In this document: positions 7,218-13,475 of the stretch, piece by piece
Layout of the letters: every line of letters begins with the position of its first letter
Position numbering within the stretch: the stretch's first letter is position 1
Source of the DNA: JAJPXI01 sp045595705
Lineage (GTDB): Bacteria; Bacillota; Clostridia; Oscillospirales; Oscillospiraceae
Direction: 5' to 3'
Length of the DNA stretch: 25,109 nt
Assembly: GCA_045595705.1 (NCBI GenBank)
Contig: JAZOBA010000070.1
Location: 1 to 25,109 of the forward strand
Made by a program: the position numbers and the translations under genes
The notes under the pieces: generated by a model
Told to the model about the DNA's origin: nothing
Database searches by the model: none
Seen by the model: only the letters and a program-made list of their open reading frames with translations

Positions 7218-7232
7218 TTTGCCGTAGGTTCG

Positions 7233-7991
7233 TTACGGATTTTTCTCAATGACTTCCTCGGCCAAGGCACGGTAGGCCTCTGCACCGCGGGAATAGTTGT
7301 CATAGGCCAGCACGGGCTTTCCATGGCTGGGAGCCTCAGACAGGCGGACGTTGCGTGGAATTACGCTGGCGTAAACTTTCCCGGGGAAGTGACGTTTGAC
7401 CTCTTCGGCCACCTGCATGGACAGGTTAGTGCGTCCGTCATACATGGTCAAAACGACGCCTTCCAAATCAATGGACGGATTTAAACCGCGCTTTACAATG
7501 CGGACGGTAGAAAGCAGGTCACTGAGACCCTCCAGAGCATAATATTCGCATTGGACGGGAACCAAAAGGGTGTTAGCGGCGCAAAGACCGTTCAGAGTCA
7601 ACAGTTCCAGTGACGGAGGACAGTCCACAAGAATGAAGTCATACTGATCGGATACCTGCGCCAGAGCGTCTTTCAGCCGATATTCACGGCGATTCAACGC
7701 AATCAGTTCTACGGTGGCTCCGGCCAGCGCTTTGTTGGATGGAAGCACGTCAGCCCAAGGGGTGGACACAATCGCCCGCTTAGGGTCGGCACCGTCGATC
7801 AGAACCTCGTAAACCGAGGGAGAAACGGCGTTTTTATCCACGCCAAATCCGGAAGTGGCATTGCCCTGGGGGTCAAAATCGCACACAAGGACACGTTTTC
7901 CGGCTGCAGAAAGGGAAGCGGCCAGATTTACGCAAGTGGTAGTCTTGCCAACGCCACCTTTTTGATTCACAACAGCAATTGTTTTTGCCAC
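7233..7991 (-). CDS. parA: ParA / Soj chromosome partition ATPase
   Basis: DNA-binding Walker ATPase that drives origin segregation with ParB and, in Firmicutes, modulates DnaA. AKTIAVVNQKGGVGKTTT gives the deviant Walker A (Lys11, Lys16). VCDFDPQGNATSGFG follows, and FILVDCPPSLELL is the Walker B region. I chose the GTG at 7991. It has AAAGGCGGTG about 8 bases upstream, it gives the canonical Soj N-terminus, and the sigma-A promoter would start RNA near 8029. That start leaves almost no leader for the in-frame ATGs at 8024 and 8015. The length is 252, usual for Soj. A perfect parS lies upstream of its promoter and a second parS lies between it and parB. Confidence 0.96.
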   Translation of the reverse strand: MAKTIAVVNQKGGVGKTTTCVNLAASLSAAGKRVLVCDFDPQGNATSGFGVDKNAVSPSVYEVLIDGADPKRAIVSTPWADVLPSNKALAGATVELIALNRREYRLKDALAQVSDQYDFILVDCPPSLELLTLNGLCAANTLLVPVQCEYYALEGLSDLLSTVRIVKRGLNPSIDLEGVVLTMYDGRTNLSMQVAEEVKRHFPGKVYASVIPRNVRLSEAPSHGKPVLAYDNYSRGAEAYRALAEEVIEKNP

Positions 7992-8035
7992 GGCGAAAGC
8001 ACCGCCTTTCCACATAGAATGCACAATTACATTAT

Positions 8036-8064
8036 ATTATAGTATCTAGCCAAGGGTATTTCAA
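8036..8064 (-). promoter_or_regulatory. Sigma-A promoter for the parA-parB operon
   Basis: On the minus strand TTGAAA (8064-8059), a 17-base spacer and a perfect TATAAT (8041-8036); a second TATAAT lies 5 bases further down. The perfect parS is about 30 bases upstream of the -35. The predicted leader to the GTG start is about 38 bases. Confidence 0.87.
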
Positions 8065-8080
8065 CTGTTTTCGGCAAGAA

Positions 8081-8116
8081 AAAGAAAAAACCGGATTGTT
8101 TCACGTGAAACAATCC
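8081..8116 (-). terminator. Terminator-shaped hairpin formed by parS plus U-tract
   Basis: On the minus strand the 24-base perfect palindrome at 8116-8093 (parS 2 with flanks) would fold into a hairpin. Two bases later comes TTTTTTCTTTTTC (8090-8078). This has the form of an intrinsic terminator placed after noc and before the parA promoter. Use as a terminator is inferred from shape. Confidence 0.5.
8093..8116. promoter_or_regulatory. parS site 2 (perfect, extended palindrome)
   Basis: The exact consensus TGTTTCACGTGAAACA occupies 8097-8112. Flanks GGAT and ATCC extend it to a 24-base perfect palindrome at 8093-8116. It lies between noc and the parA promoter. Confidence 0.97.
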
Positions 8117-8237
8117 TTCACAAGCGTCAACCCCTCATATCCGCAAAAATGCCAACGCGCGCTTGTTTTACGGCCTTTCCTTCCTGCCGTGGATGGCGGC
8201 TTGCCAGCCGCGGGGACTTCGAATGTGAGGCGCAAAT

Positions 8238-8280
8238 AACCCGAGAGGACAGAGCGAACGCCGTTCTGTCCTCTCGGGTT
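8238..8280 (-). terminator. Strong hairpin after noc
   Basis: Perfect 16-base arms AACCCGAGAGGACAGA (8238-8253) and TCTGTCCTCTCGGGTT (8265-8280) with an 11-base loop, 14 bases past the noc stop. The minus-strand tail (ATTTGCGCC) is not U-rich, so it may be a weak terminator or an RNA-stabilising 3' end. A second terminator-like hairpin (the parS one) lies 120 bases further. Between the two (8117-8237) I see only a possible long-range pairing of ACAAGCG (8120-8126) with CGCTTGT (8160-8166). Confidence 0.6.
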
Positions 8281-8294
8281 GATGTGTTGGTGGT

Positions 8295-9098
8295 TTATAT
8301 ACGTTTTGGGATTCGTATTGTCAAAAGAATCGCATCGTCAGTATCTTCTCGCCCGCATTGGGCGTGAACTCCGGCCGACTTCATCATGGTGAGACCGCGA
8401 TCGACCGTGTTCAGAAACAGGCGAATATCTTTCAGGATAAAGGTGGGTTTGCGGCGCAGGGAATTTGTTTGGGAAAGCACGCTTTCCACATATTCCTCGG
8501 TTTTTGCCACGGTCAGGTCGTGGGAAACGACCCAACGGGCAGCTCTGTCCTGGGCGGCAGCGTCTTCCAGACGCAGCAGAGCACGGGCGTGCCGTTCGGT
8601 GAAACCGTTGTCCCGCAACAGGTCGAGGACATGCTCCGGAAGTTTCAGCAAGCGCAGTTTGTTGGCAATGGCGGATTGCGATTTGCCAATACGACGGGCG
8701 CATTCTTCCTGCGAAAGGGAGTAGGCTTGGATCAGTTGGTTCAGAGCCAGGGCCTCCTCCAGAAAATCCAGATCGCTGCGCTGAAGATTTTCCACCAAAG
8801 CCAGCAAGGAAGAGCGCTCTTCGCTGGCTTGGAATACAATGCAGGGAACATGGGTCAGTCCGGCCATTCGGGAAGCGCGCAAGCGGCGCTCTCCGGCAAT
8901 CAACTCCCAGCCGTGGTTCAACCGCCGGACGCTCAGCGGCTGCAGAACACCCAGTTGGCGAATGCTATTCGCCAATTCCTGCAAGCCCTCTGGGGAGAAG
9001 GTTTTACGTGGCTGGTTGGGATTGGGTGCAATGTCGTCCACAGGAAGAGAAAGCACCTTGCCTGCTTCGGGGTTGTCCTTTTTCCGAACAAGTTTCAT
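8295..9098 (-). CDS. noc: Noc, nucleoid occlusion protein (ParB paralogue)
   Basis: ParB-family CTPase. In B. subtilis, Noc binds NBS sites and blocks division over the nucleoid. The box GERRLRA is at about 69-75, VENLQRSDL at 102-110, and the helix-turn-helix at about 127-153. The specificity positions read Gln141, Lys147, Lys152 and Arg169, exactly the Noc-type Q/K/K/R code and unlike the adjacent parB. The start is uncertain among GTG 9113, ATG 9101 and ATG 9098; I took 9098 because GGGGGA is then 7 bases upstream. The protein has only about 20 residues before the ParB domain and no evident amphipathic membrane helix of the B. subtilis Noc type. No convincing -35 is seen upstream. It precedes parA, as in B. 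subtilis. Confidence 0.9.
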   Translation of the reverse strand: MKLVRKKDNPEAGKVLSLPVDDIAPNPNQPRKTFSPEGLQELANSIRQLGVLQPLSVRRLNHGWELIAGERRLRASRMAGLTHVPCIVFQASEERSSLLALVENLQRSDLDFLEEALALNQLIQAYSLSQEECARRIGKSQSAIANKLRLLKLPEHVLDLLRDNGFTERHARALLRLEDAAAQDRAARWVVSHDLTVAKTEEYVESVLSQTNSLRRKPTFILKDIRLFLNTVDRGLTMMKSAGVHAQCGREDTDDAILLTIRIPKRI

Positions 9099-9222
9099 CA
9101 TACATTCCCCCACTTCGCCTTAAATGACATCAGATTATGGATATTGTATCCGGAAAGGGGAGTCGGGAAATAGAAAAACAGGTCGAGCAGGAAAAAATTG
9201 GATATTCTTGCGAGCCGCCCAT

Positions 9223-9262
9223 AAAAAGCAAACGACCGGACGCCGCTCCATGCGTCCGGTCG
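9223..9262 (-). terminator. Terminator-shaped hairpin upstream of noc
   Basis: Eleven-base perfect arms CGACCGGACGC (9233-9243) and GCGTCCGGTCG (9252-9262) with an 8-base loop. The minus-strand tail is TTTGCTTTTTATG. No minus-strand gene ends nearby (tadA stops 315 bases upstream), so the transcript it would end is unidentified. Confidence 0.6.
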
Positions 9263-9456
9263 CTGCAAAAAGGAAGAGGATACAATGAAATGAAAAAGAA
9301 AAAGCTTGTCTCTTGCAAGTATTAGAATACACAGGAGTTGTTAACAAAAAAACCGCAACATGTTAAATAAATATTAAATCTTCAAAAAATTGCGTAAAAT
9401 TCCAGTAATATTGAAGGGTTTCCCTCTTGGCGAGGACAAGTGTGTGGAAAAGTCAG

Positions 9457-9481
9457 GGGCGCAGCAAAACTTGCTGCGCCC
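9457..9481 (-). terminator. Possible tadA terminator hairpin
   Basis: Eleven-base arms GGGCGCAGCAA (9457-9467) and TTGCTGCGCCC (9471-9481) with a 3-base loop. The minus-strand tail is CTGACTTTTCC, a short U-run. It lies 96 bases past the tadA stop. Confidence 0.45.
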
Positions 9482-9576
9482 GCATAGGAGAGGATAAAAT
9501 GAAAAAGAAAACTATTTGCAGAGATAAGATATCAAAGGAATGTTACCAAAAGAAGTGAGATTTTGTTACGAAAGGA

Positions 9577-10035
9577 TTAAATGTTCTTCTCCCGCAGGGA
9601 AGAGAAGAATTCCTGCAGCAACGCAGCGCAATCATCCTTCAGCAGCCCGCTTCGCAGGGCGGGTTTGTGGTTATACCGTTCTTCAAACAGATTGATCACC
9701 GATCCACAGGAGCCGGCCTTGTCATCTTTGGCGCCGTACCATACGTTGGGGATGCGGGAATTGATAATCGCGCCGGCGCACATGGGGCAAGGCTCCAATG
9801 TGACATACATGGTGCAGCCGTGCAGCCGCCAGGAGCCCGTGACCTGACAGGCCTGCCGGATCGCTTCTACCTCGGCGTGGGCCAAAGCGGAGTGATCGGC
9901 TTCTCTGCGATTGTGACCGCGGCCGATCACATTGCCCTCCGGGTCAACAATGATGCAGCCTACGGGGACGTCGCCGGTGGAAAGCGCCAGTCGTCCCTCG
10001 TCCAGGGCCAGGCGCATATAATCTTCGTGTGTCAT
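9577..10035 (-). CDS. tadA: tRNA-specific adenosine deaminase TadA
   Basis: Zinc enzyme that converts A34 to inosine in the tRNA-Arg(ACG) anticodon. The zinc and catalytic motifs are HAE (53-55; His ligand and Glu proton shuttle) and EPCPMCAGAI with PCPMC at 82-86. VPVGCIIV and GHNRRE precede them as usual for TadA. The C-terminus has CGSVINLF and YNHKP, typical of bacterial TadA. Length 152 is normal. The ATG at 10035 has GGAGGA 7 bases upstream. A good extended -10 promoter lies just upstream, so it is probably a single-gene unit between the Ca2+ ATPase and noc. Confidence 0.95.
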   Translation of the reverse strand: MTHEDYMRLALDEGRLALSTGDVPVGCIIVDPEGNVIGRGHNRREADHSALAHAEVEAIRQACQVTGSWRLHGCTMYVTLEPCPMCAGAIINSRIPNVWYGAKDDKAGSCGSVINLFEERYNHKPALRSGLLKDDCAALLQEFFSSLREKNI

Positions 10036-10066
10036 AAATCATTCCTCCGGGGAGAAGATTTGCCTT

Positions 10067-10096
10067 ATTGTAGCATAAAACAGGGGTAATTGCCAT
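10067..10096 (-). promoter_or_regulatory. Sigma-A extended -10 promoter for tadA
   Basis: On the minus strand ATGGCA (10096-10091), an 18-base spacer ending in TGC, and TACAAT (10072-10067). It lies about 35-60 bases upstream of the tadA ATG. The -35 is weak; the TG extended -10 is good. Confidence 0.6.
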
Positions 10097-10141
10097 ATCT
10101 TCCGCGGGAAAGAAGGGGAAGAAGTGGTGTTTTAAGCGAAT

Positions 10142-12769
10142 TTATTTGTGAATATGACGTCGCAGCGCTTTGACACCCTCTCCGATTACAATGGGAGCAA
10201 CGGCCAGCGCCAGCACCACAAGCCATTGTGCCGGGGTAAGGAACACCACCGAGAAAATTTTCTGCAGCGGAGGGAGACAAAGAACGCTCATCTCCATGGC
10301 AAGGCCGACCAAAAACGCCTCGATCATGGCTTTGTTGGAGAACATCCCGATGCGGAACAGAGACTGGTTTTCGCTGCGCACATCAAAGGCGTGAAACAGT
10401 TGGGACAGAGTCAATGTGGCAAAGGCCATGGTGCTGGCGGCAGCATCGACGGAAATTGGGTCACCCATTACATATTCACCCAGACAGTAAGCGGTTAACG
10501 TCAGGCCCCCCACCATGATGCCTTGCCAGACCAGACGCAGAGAGAACCGCTTTGAAAACAGACGGTCGGAGTTGCCGCGGGGTTTTTGGCTCATAATATT
10601 CTGCTCCACCGGCTCCATACCCAGAGCGAGAGCGGGTAGAGAATCGGTGACAAGATTGAGCCATAAAAGCTGTACGGGAATCAGAGGCATCTGCGGAAAC
10701 CCAAACAACGTGGCCACAAAAATAGTCAGAATTTCGCCGATATTACAGGAAAGTAGGTAATGAATGGCCTTTTTGATGTTGGCATAGATACCCCTGCCCT
10801 GCTCTACCGCGTGAACGATGGTGGCGAAATTGTCATCGGTCAGAATCATATCGGCGGCACTTTTGGCTACGTCGGTTCCTGTGACACCCATGGCGCACCC
10901 GATGTCGGCCGCTTTCAGAGCGGGGGCGTCATTGACACCGTCGCCGGTCATGGCAACCACGTGGCCCTTTTTCTGCCATGCCTGGACAATGCGCATTTTA
11001 TGTTCCGGAGAGACCCGGGCATAGACCGAGAACTTCTCTATGTCCCGTTCCAACATTTCCCGGGGCATAAAATCCAGCTCTTCTCCGGTGATGGCAAGAT
11101 CGCCGGGACGGAAGATGTCCAGTTCTTTTGCGATGGCAACGGCGGTCAACTTGTGGTCGCCGGTAATCATGACCGGACGGATTCCGGCGGCGTAACAGCA
11201 CTCCACGGCGGCTTTTGCCTCGGGGCGGGGTGGGTCCATCATGCCGGCAAGTCCCACAAAGGTCAGGTTCTGCTCCAGAAACTCGGAAGAAAGGGAAGTT
11301 GGTACGGTATTGATATCTTTCCAGGCCAGCCCAAGTACCCGAAGGGCACGGGAGGCCATCTCTTCGTTGGCTGAGAGAATACGCCTGCGCATGACGCTGT
11401 CCAATGGGACGCAGGAACTGGAAAGGAGATGGGAGCAGCGGCCCAGCAGAACATCGGGAGCACCTTTGACCATCACGCGGAAGCCGCCCTCCGGCTTGGC
11501 GTGGATCGTACTCATCAGCTTGCGCTCCGAATTAAAGGGAATCTCTGCCCGACGGGGGTAGCGTGTTTCCAACTTGTTTTTGTCTGCCCCGTTTTGATGT
11601 GCGGCAGCGACCAGGGCAACTTCGGTAGGGTCGCCGGAGAAGATTGCTTGTCCGTTTTCGTACCGCAGGACTGCGTCGCTGCAAAGAGCGCCGACGGTCA
11701 GCGCTTCGGCGCGGTGGCTGTTTTGGGCGGTCCAAAGCTCGGTTACCGTCATTTTGTTCTGCGTCAGGGTTCCCGTCTTGTCAGAACAGATTACCGATGC
11801 GCATCCCAAGGTTTCCACCGCAGGCAGTTTTTTAATGATGGCGTTTCGTTTGGCCATGCGCTGTACACCAAGAGCAAGAACAATGGAGACGATGGCGGGG
11901 AGACCTTCCGGAATGGCGGCAACGGCAAGGGAAACAGCGGTCAGGAACATATCCAGCATGCCGTTACCCCGGGCCAGTCCCAGACCGAACATCAATGCGC
12001 AGACCAACAGGCAGAGAATGGACAGGGTTTTGGAGATTTCAGCCATGCGGTGCTGCAGTGGGGTGGTGTGATCTTTGGCGGTCTGCAGCATGCCGGCAAT
12101 GCGGCCCACCTCGGTGTCCATACCGGTTTCCGTGATTACGCAGACGGCATGCCCGGCGGTAATCACGGTGGCAGAGAGTACCGTATTGATCCGGTCTCCC
12201 AATGGAGTTTCCGGAGGAAGGCGGTCCACAGCCTGTTTGGAGATCGGAGCCGACTCGCCGGTCATGGAGGACTCGTCCGTCTTCAGACCGGCACATTCCA
12301 GAATACGGGCATCGGCGGGAACCAGATCTCCGGCTTCCAGAACAATGATATCACCGGGCACCAATTGAGAGGTTTCCAAATGATTCAGCGCGCCGTTTCG
12401 CAGGACTTTTGCCAAGGGGGCTGACATTCGTCGCAGGGATTCCAGAGCCTTTTCGGCATTATCTTCCTGAGAAATGGAAATGGCTGCATTGATCAAAACA
12501 ATGACCAGTATAATGACGGGGTCAAGCCAGTCCTCAAATCCGCTTACCAACAGGGACAGCGCGGCGGCTGCCAGCAGGACCAGAATCATGGGATCCTTTA
12601 ACTGGGACAGGAACCGTTTGAGTAAGCTGTCCTGCTTGTGTTGCTCCAAAGCATTGGGGCCGTAGCGATTTAGGCGTTCTTTGGCCTGCTCTTCCGACAG
12701 GCCGTATTCACGGCTTGTCTCCAAGTTCGCAAGAATGGATTCCGGTGTTTTGTCGTGCCAACTGCTCAT
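10142..12769 (-). CDS. P-type Ca2+-transporting ATPase (type IIA, SERCA/PMR1-like)
   Basis: Membrane pump that exports Ca2+ with ATP. TGES (about 169-172) is the actuator loop and DKTGTLT (about 330) holds the phosphorylated Asp. MVKGAPDVLL is the nucleotide-binding segment and MTGDGVNDAPALK the hinge. Ca2+-site residues are recognisable: AAIPEGLPA in TM4, LSCNIGEI in TM5 (Asn and Glu as in SERCA) and LWLNLVTDSLPALALG in TM6 (Asn, Thr, Asp). TM5 and TM6 thus look like the two-site type IIA pumps. The length is 875 residues. The ATG at 12769 is chosen over an upstream in-frame ATG at 12817 because AAAGGAG lies about 10 bases upstream. Upstream is a direct repeat AGTATA (forward strand, about 12793-12810) that may be part of a promoter or operator. 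mntP precedes it, separated by a hairpin. Confidence 0.93.
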   Translation of the reverse strand: MSSWHDKTPESILANLETSREYGLSEEQAKERLNRYGPNALEQHKQDSLLKRFLSQLKDPMILVLLAAAALSLLVSGFEDWLDPVIILVIVLINAAISISQEDNAEKALESLRRMSAPLAKVLRNGALNHLETSQLVPGDIIVLEAGDLVPADARILECAGLKTDESSMTGESAPISKQAVDRLPPETPLGDRINTVLSATVITAGHAVCVITETGMDTEVGRIAGMLQTAKDHTTPLQHRMAEISKTLSILCLLVCALMFGLGLARGNGMLDMFLTAVSLAVAAIPEGLPAIVSIVLALGVQRMAKRNAIIKKLPAVETLGCASVICSDKTGTLTQNKMTVTELWTAQNSHRAEALTVGALCSDAVLRYENGQAIFSGDPTEVALVAAAHQNGADKNKLETRYPRRAEIPFNSERKLMSTIHAKPEGGFRVMVKGAPDVLLGRCSHLLSSSCVPLDSVMRRRILSANEEMASRALRVLGLAWKDINTVPTSLSSEFLEQNLTFVGLAGMMDPPRPEAKAAVECCYAAGIRPVMITGDHKLTAVAIAKELDIFRPGDLAITGEELDFMPREMLERDIEKFSVYARVSPEHKMRIVQAWQKKGHVVAMTGDGVNDAPALKAADIGCAMGVTGTDVAKSAADMILTDDNFATIVHAVEQGRGIYANIKKAIHYLLSCNIGEILTIFVATLFGFPQMPLIPVQLLWLNLVTDSLPALALGMEPVEQNIMSQKPRGNSDRLFSKRFSLRLVWQGIMVGGLTLTAYCLGEYVMGDPISVDAAASTMAFATLTLSQLFHAFDVRSENQSLFRIGMFSNKAMIEAFLVGLAMEMSVLCLPPLQKIFSVVFLTPAQWLVVLALAVAPIVIGEGVKALRRHIHK

Positions 12770-12833
12770 AGACAGATCGCTCCTTTTCCTGAGTATACGA
12801 TTCAGTATATGAGCCAAAAAGGATAAATAGAAT

Positions 12834-12856
12834 GGCGGCGCCTATCGGACGCCGCC
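12834..12856 (-). terminator. Hairpin after mntP
   Basis: Arms GGCGGCG (12834-12840) and CGCCGCC (12850-12856). The minus-strand tail is ATTCTATTTATCC then TTTTTGG, only moderately U-rich. It lies 12 bases past the mntP stop. Confidence 0.5.
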
Positions 12857-12867
12857 AAAATCATAAA

Positions 12868-13434
12868 TTAAAAATTGAGGATTCCCAAATGCTCCAATAG
12901 GATCTTCAGACCCATCAGGATCAGAACTGCGCCGCCAAAAATCTGCGCGGCAGTCTGGTATTTCTGGCCCAGCACACTGCCCAGACGCACGCCGATGGCA
13001 GACAGCAGGAAGGTGATTACACCAATAAAGACAACGGCGGCGACGATATCCACCTTCAGAAACGCGAAGGTGACACCCACGGCCAATGCGTCGATGCTGG
13101 TGGCCACTGCCATAGGTAGCATGGCCTTCCATGCGAAAGAGCAGTTGCAACACTCTTCCTCGTCGTTTCGGGCCTCGCGAATCATGTTGATGCCCAGAAT
13201 GGCCAGAAGAACAAAGGCAATCCAGTGGTCAAACCGCTCGATGTAAGACTGAAAGCGAACGCCCAAAAGCCAGCCGATCAGAGGCATCAGCGCCTGAAAG
13301 ATACCGAACCATAATCCGGCACAAACGGCATGACGAAGGCGGACTTTTGATACCGAAAGGCCCTTGCAGATGGCAACGGCGACGGCGTCCATAGCCAGTC
13401 CAACGGCGAGGATAAACAGTTCCAATAAACTCAC
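12868..13434 (-). CDS. mntP: Manganese efflux pump MntP
   Basis: Six-helix membrane protein that exports Mn2+. The two inverted-repeat signatures are GLAMDAVAVAICKG (Asp16) and ATSIDALAVGVTFAF (Asp115), matching the conserved membrane Asp residues of E. coli MntP. Length 188 is normal. The start is GTG at 13434 with AAAGGAG about 8 bases upstream. The cytoplasmic loop between helices 3 and 4 contains a Cys cluster ECCNC (94-98), which could bind metal but could also be chance. The gap to the preceding lipoprotein gene is 41 bases, too short for a yybP-ykoY manganese riboswitch, so expression probably comes by read-through. Confidence 0.92.
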   Translation of the reverse strand: MSLLELFILAVGLAMDAVAVAICKGLSVSKVRLRHAVCAGLWFGIFQALMPLIGWLLGVRFQSYIERFDHWIAFVLLAILGINMIREARNDEEECCNCSFAWKAMLPMAVATSIDALAVGVTFAFLKVDIVAAVVFIGVITFLLSAIGVRLGSVLGQKYQTAAQIFGGAVLILMGLKILLEHLGILNF

Positions 13435-13475
13435 GTAAATTGCTCCTTTGATTTGTTTGCGCGACCAGAAATGAG

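Larger units (their letters stand above)
9099..9576. other. Non-coding stretch between tadA and noc
   Basis: This 478-base stretch has no convincing protein gene. Read left to right it holds a short palindrome GGATA-TTG-TATCC near 9139-9151 upstream of noc and a hairpin at 9233-9262. A clearly AT-rich tract follows at about 9340-9415, containing TTGTTAACAA, and then a second hairpin at 9457-9481. On the plus strand each hairpin is followed by a similar ribosome-site-like segment (AGGAAGAGGATACAATGA at 9271-9288; AGGAGAGGATAAAATGA at 9486-9502) that opens a very short frame. These are 9290-9325 (MKKKKLVSCKY) and 9499-9558 (MKKKTICRDK then ISKECYQKK). On the minus strand both hairpins are terminator-shaped. 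One TTTTCCACA (minus strand, near 9444) is one base off a DnaA box. Confidence 0.5.

Noticed and set aside
9160..9180. Noc-binding site (NBS) upstream of noc
   Set aside because: CGGGAAAT matches one half of ATTTCCCGGGAAAT, but the other half (GGGAGT) does not; a similar half match near 3037-3052 inside rsmG is also incomplete. No full NBS is seen in the window.
9137..9325. 62-codon plus-strand frame
   Set aside because: Runs through the terminator hairpin with no ribosome site at its first ATG; only its last 12 codons have a plausible start signal.
9340..9350. Rex operator at TTGTTAACAA
   Set aside because: Rex sites need TTGTTAA and TTAACAA separated by about four bases; here the halves overlap and no redox-linked gene is adjacent.
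9340..9456. Possible oriC (AT-rich tract plus a DnaA-box-like TTTTCCACA near the noc-par cluster)
   Set aside because: Only one near-match box, no DnaA-trio or box cluster, no dnaA or rpmH nearby; the AT tract can be explained as promoter or terminator context.
13435..13475. Manganese riboswitch (yybP-ykoY) before mntP
   Set aside because: The gap is 41 bases, far too short, and no conserved riboswitch core is visible.
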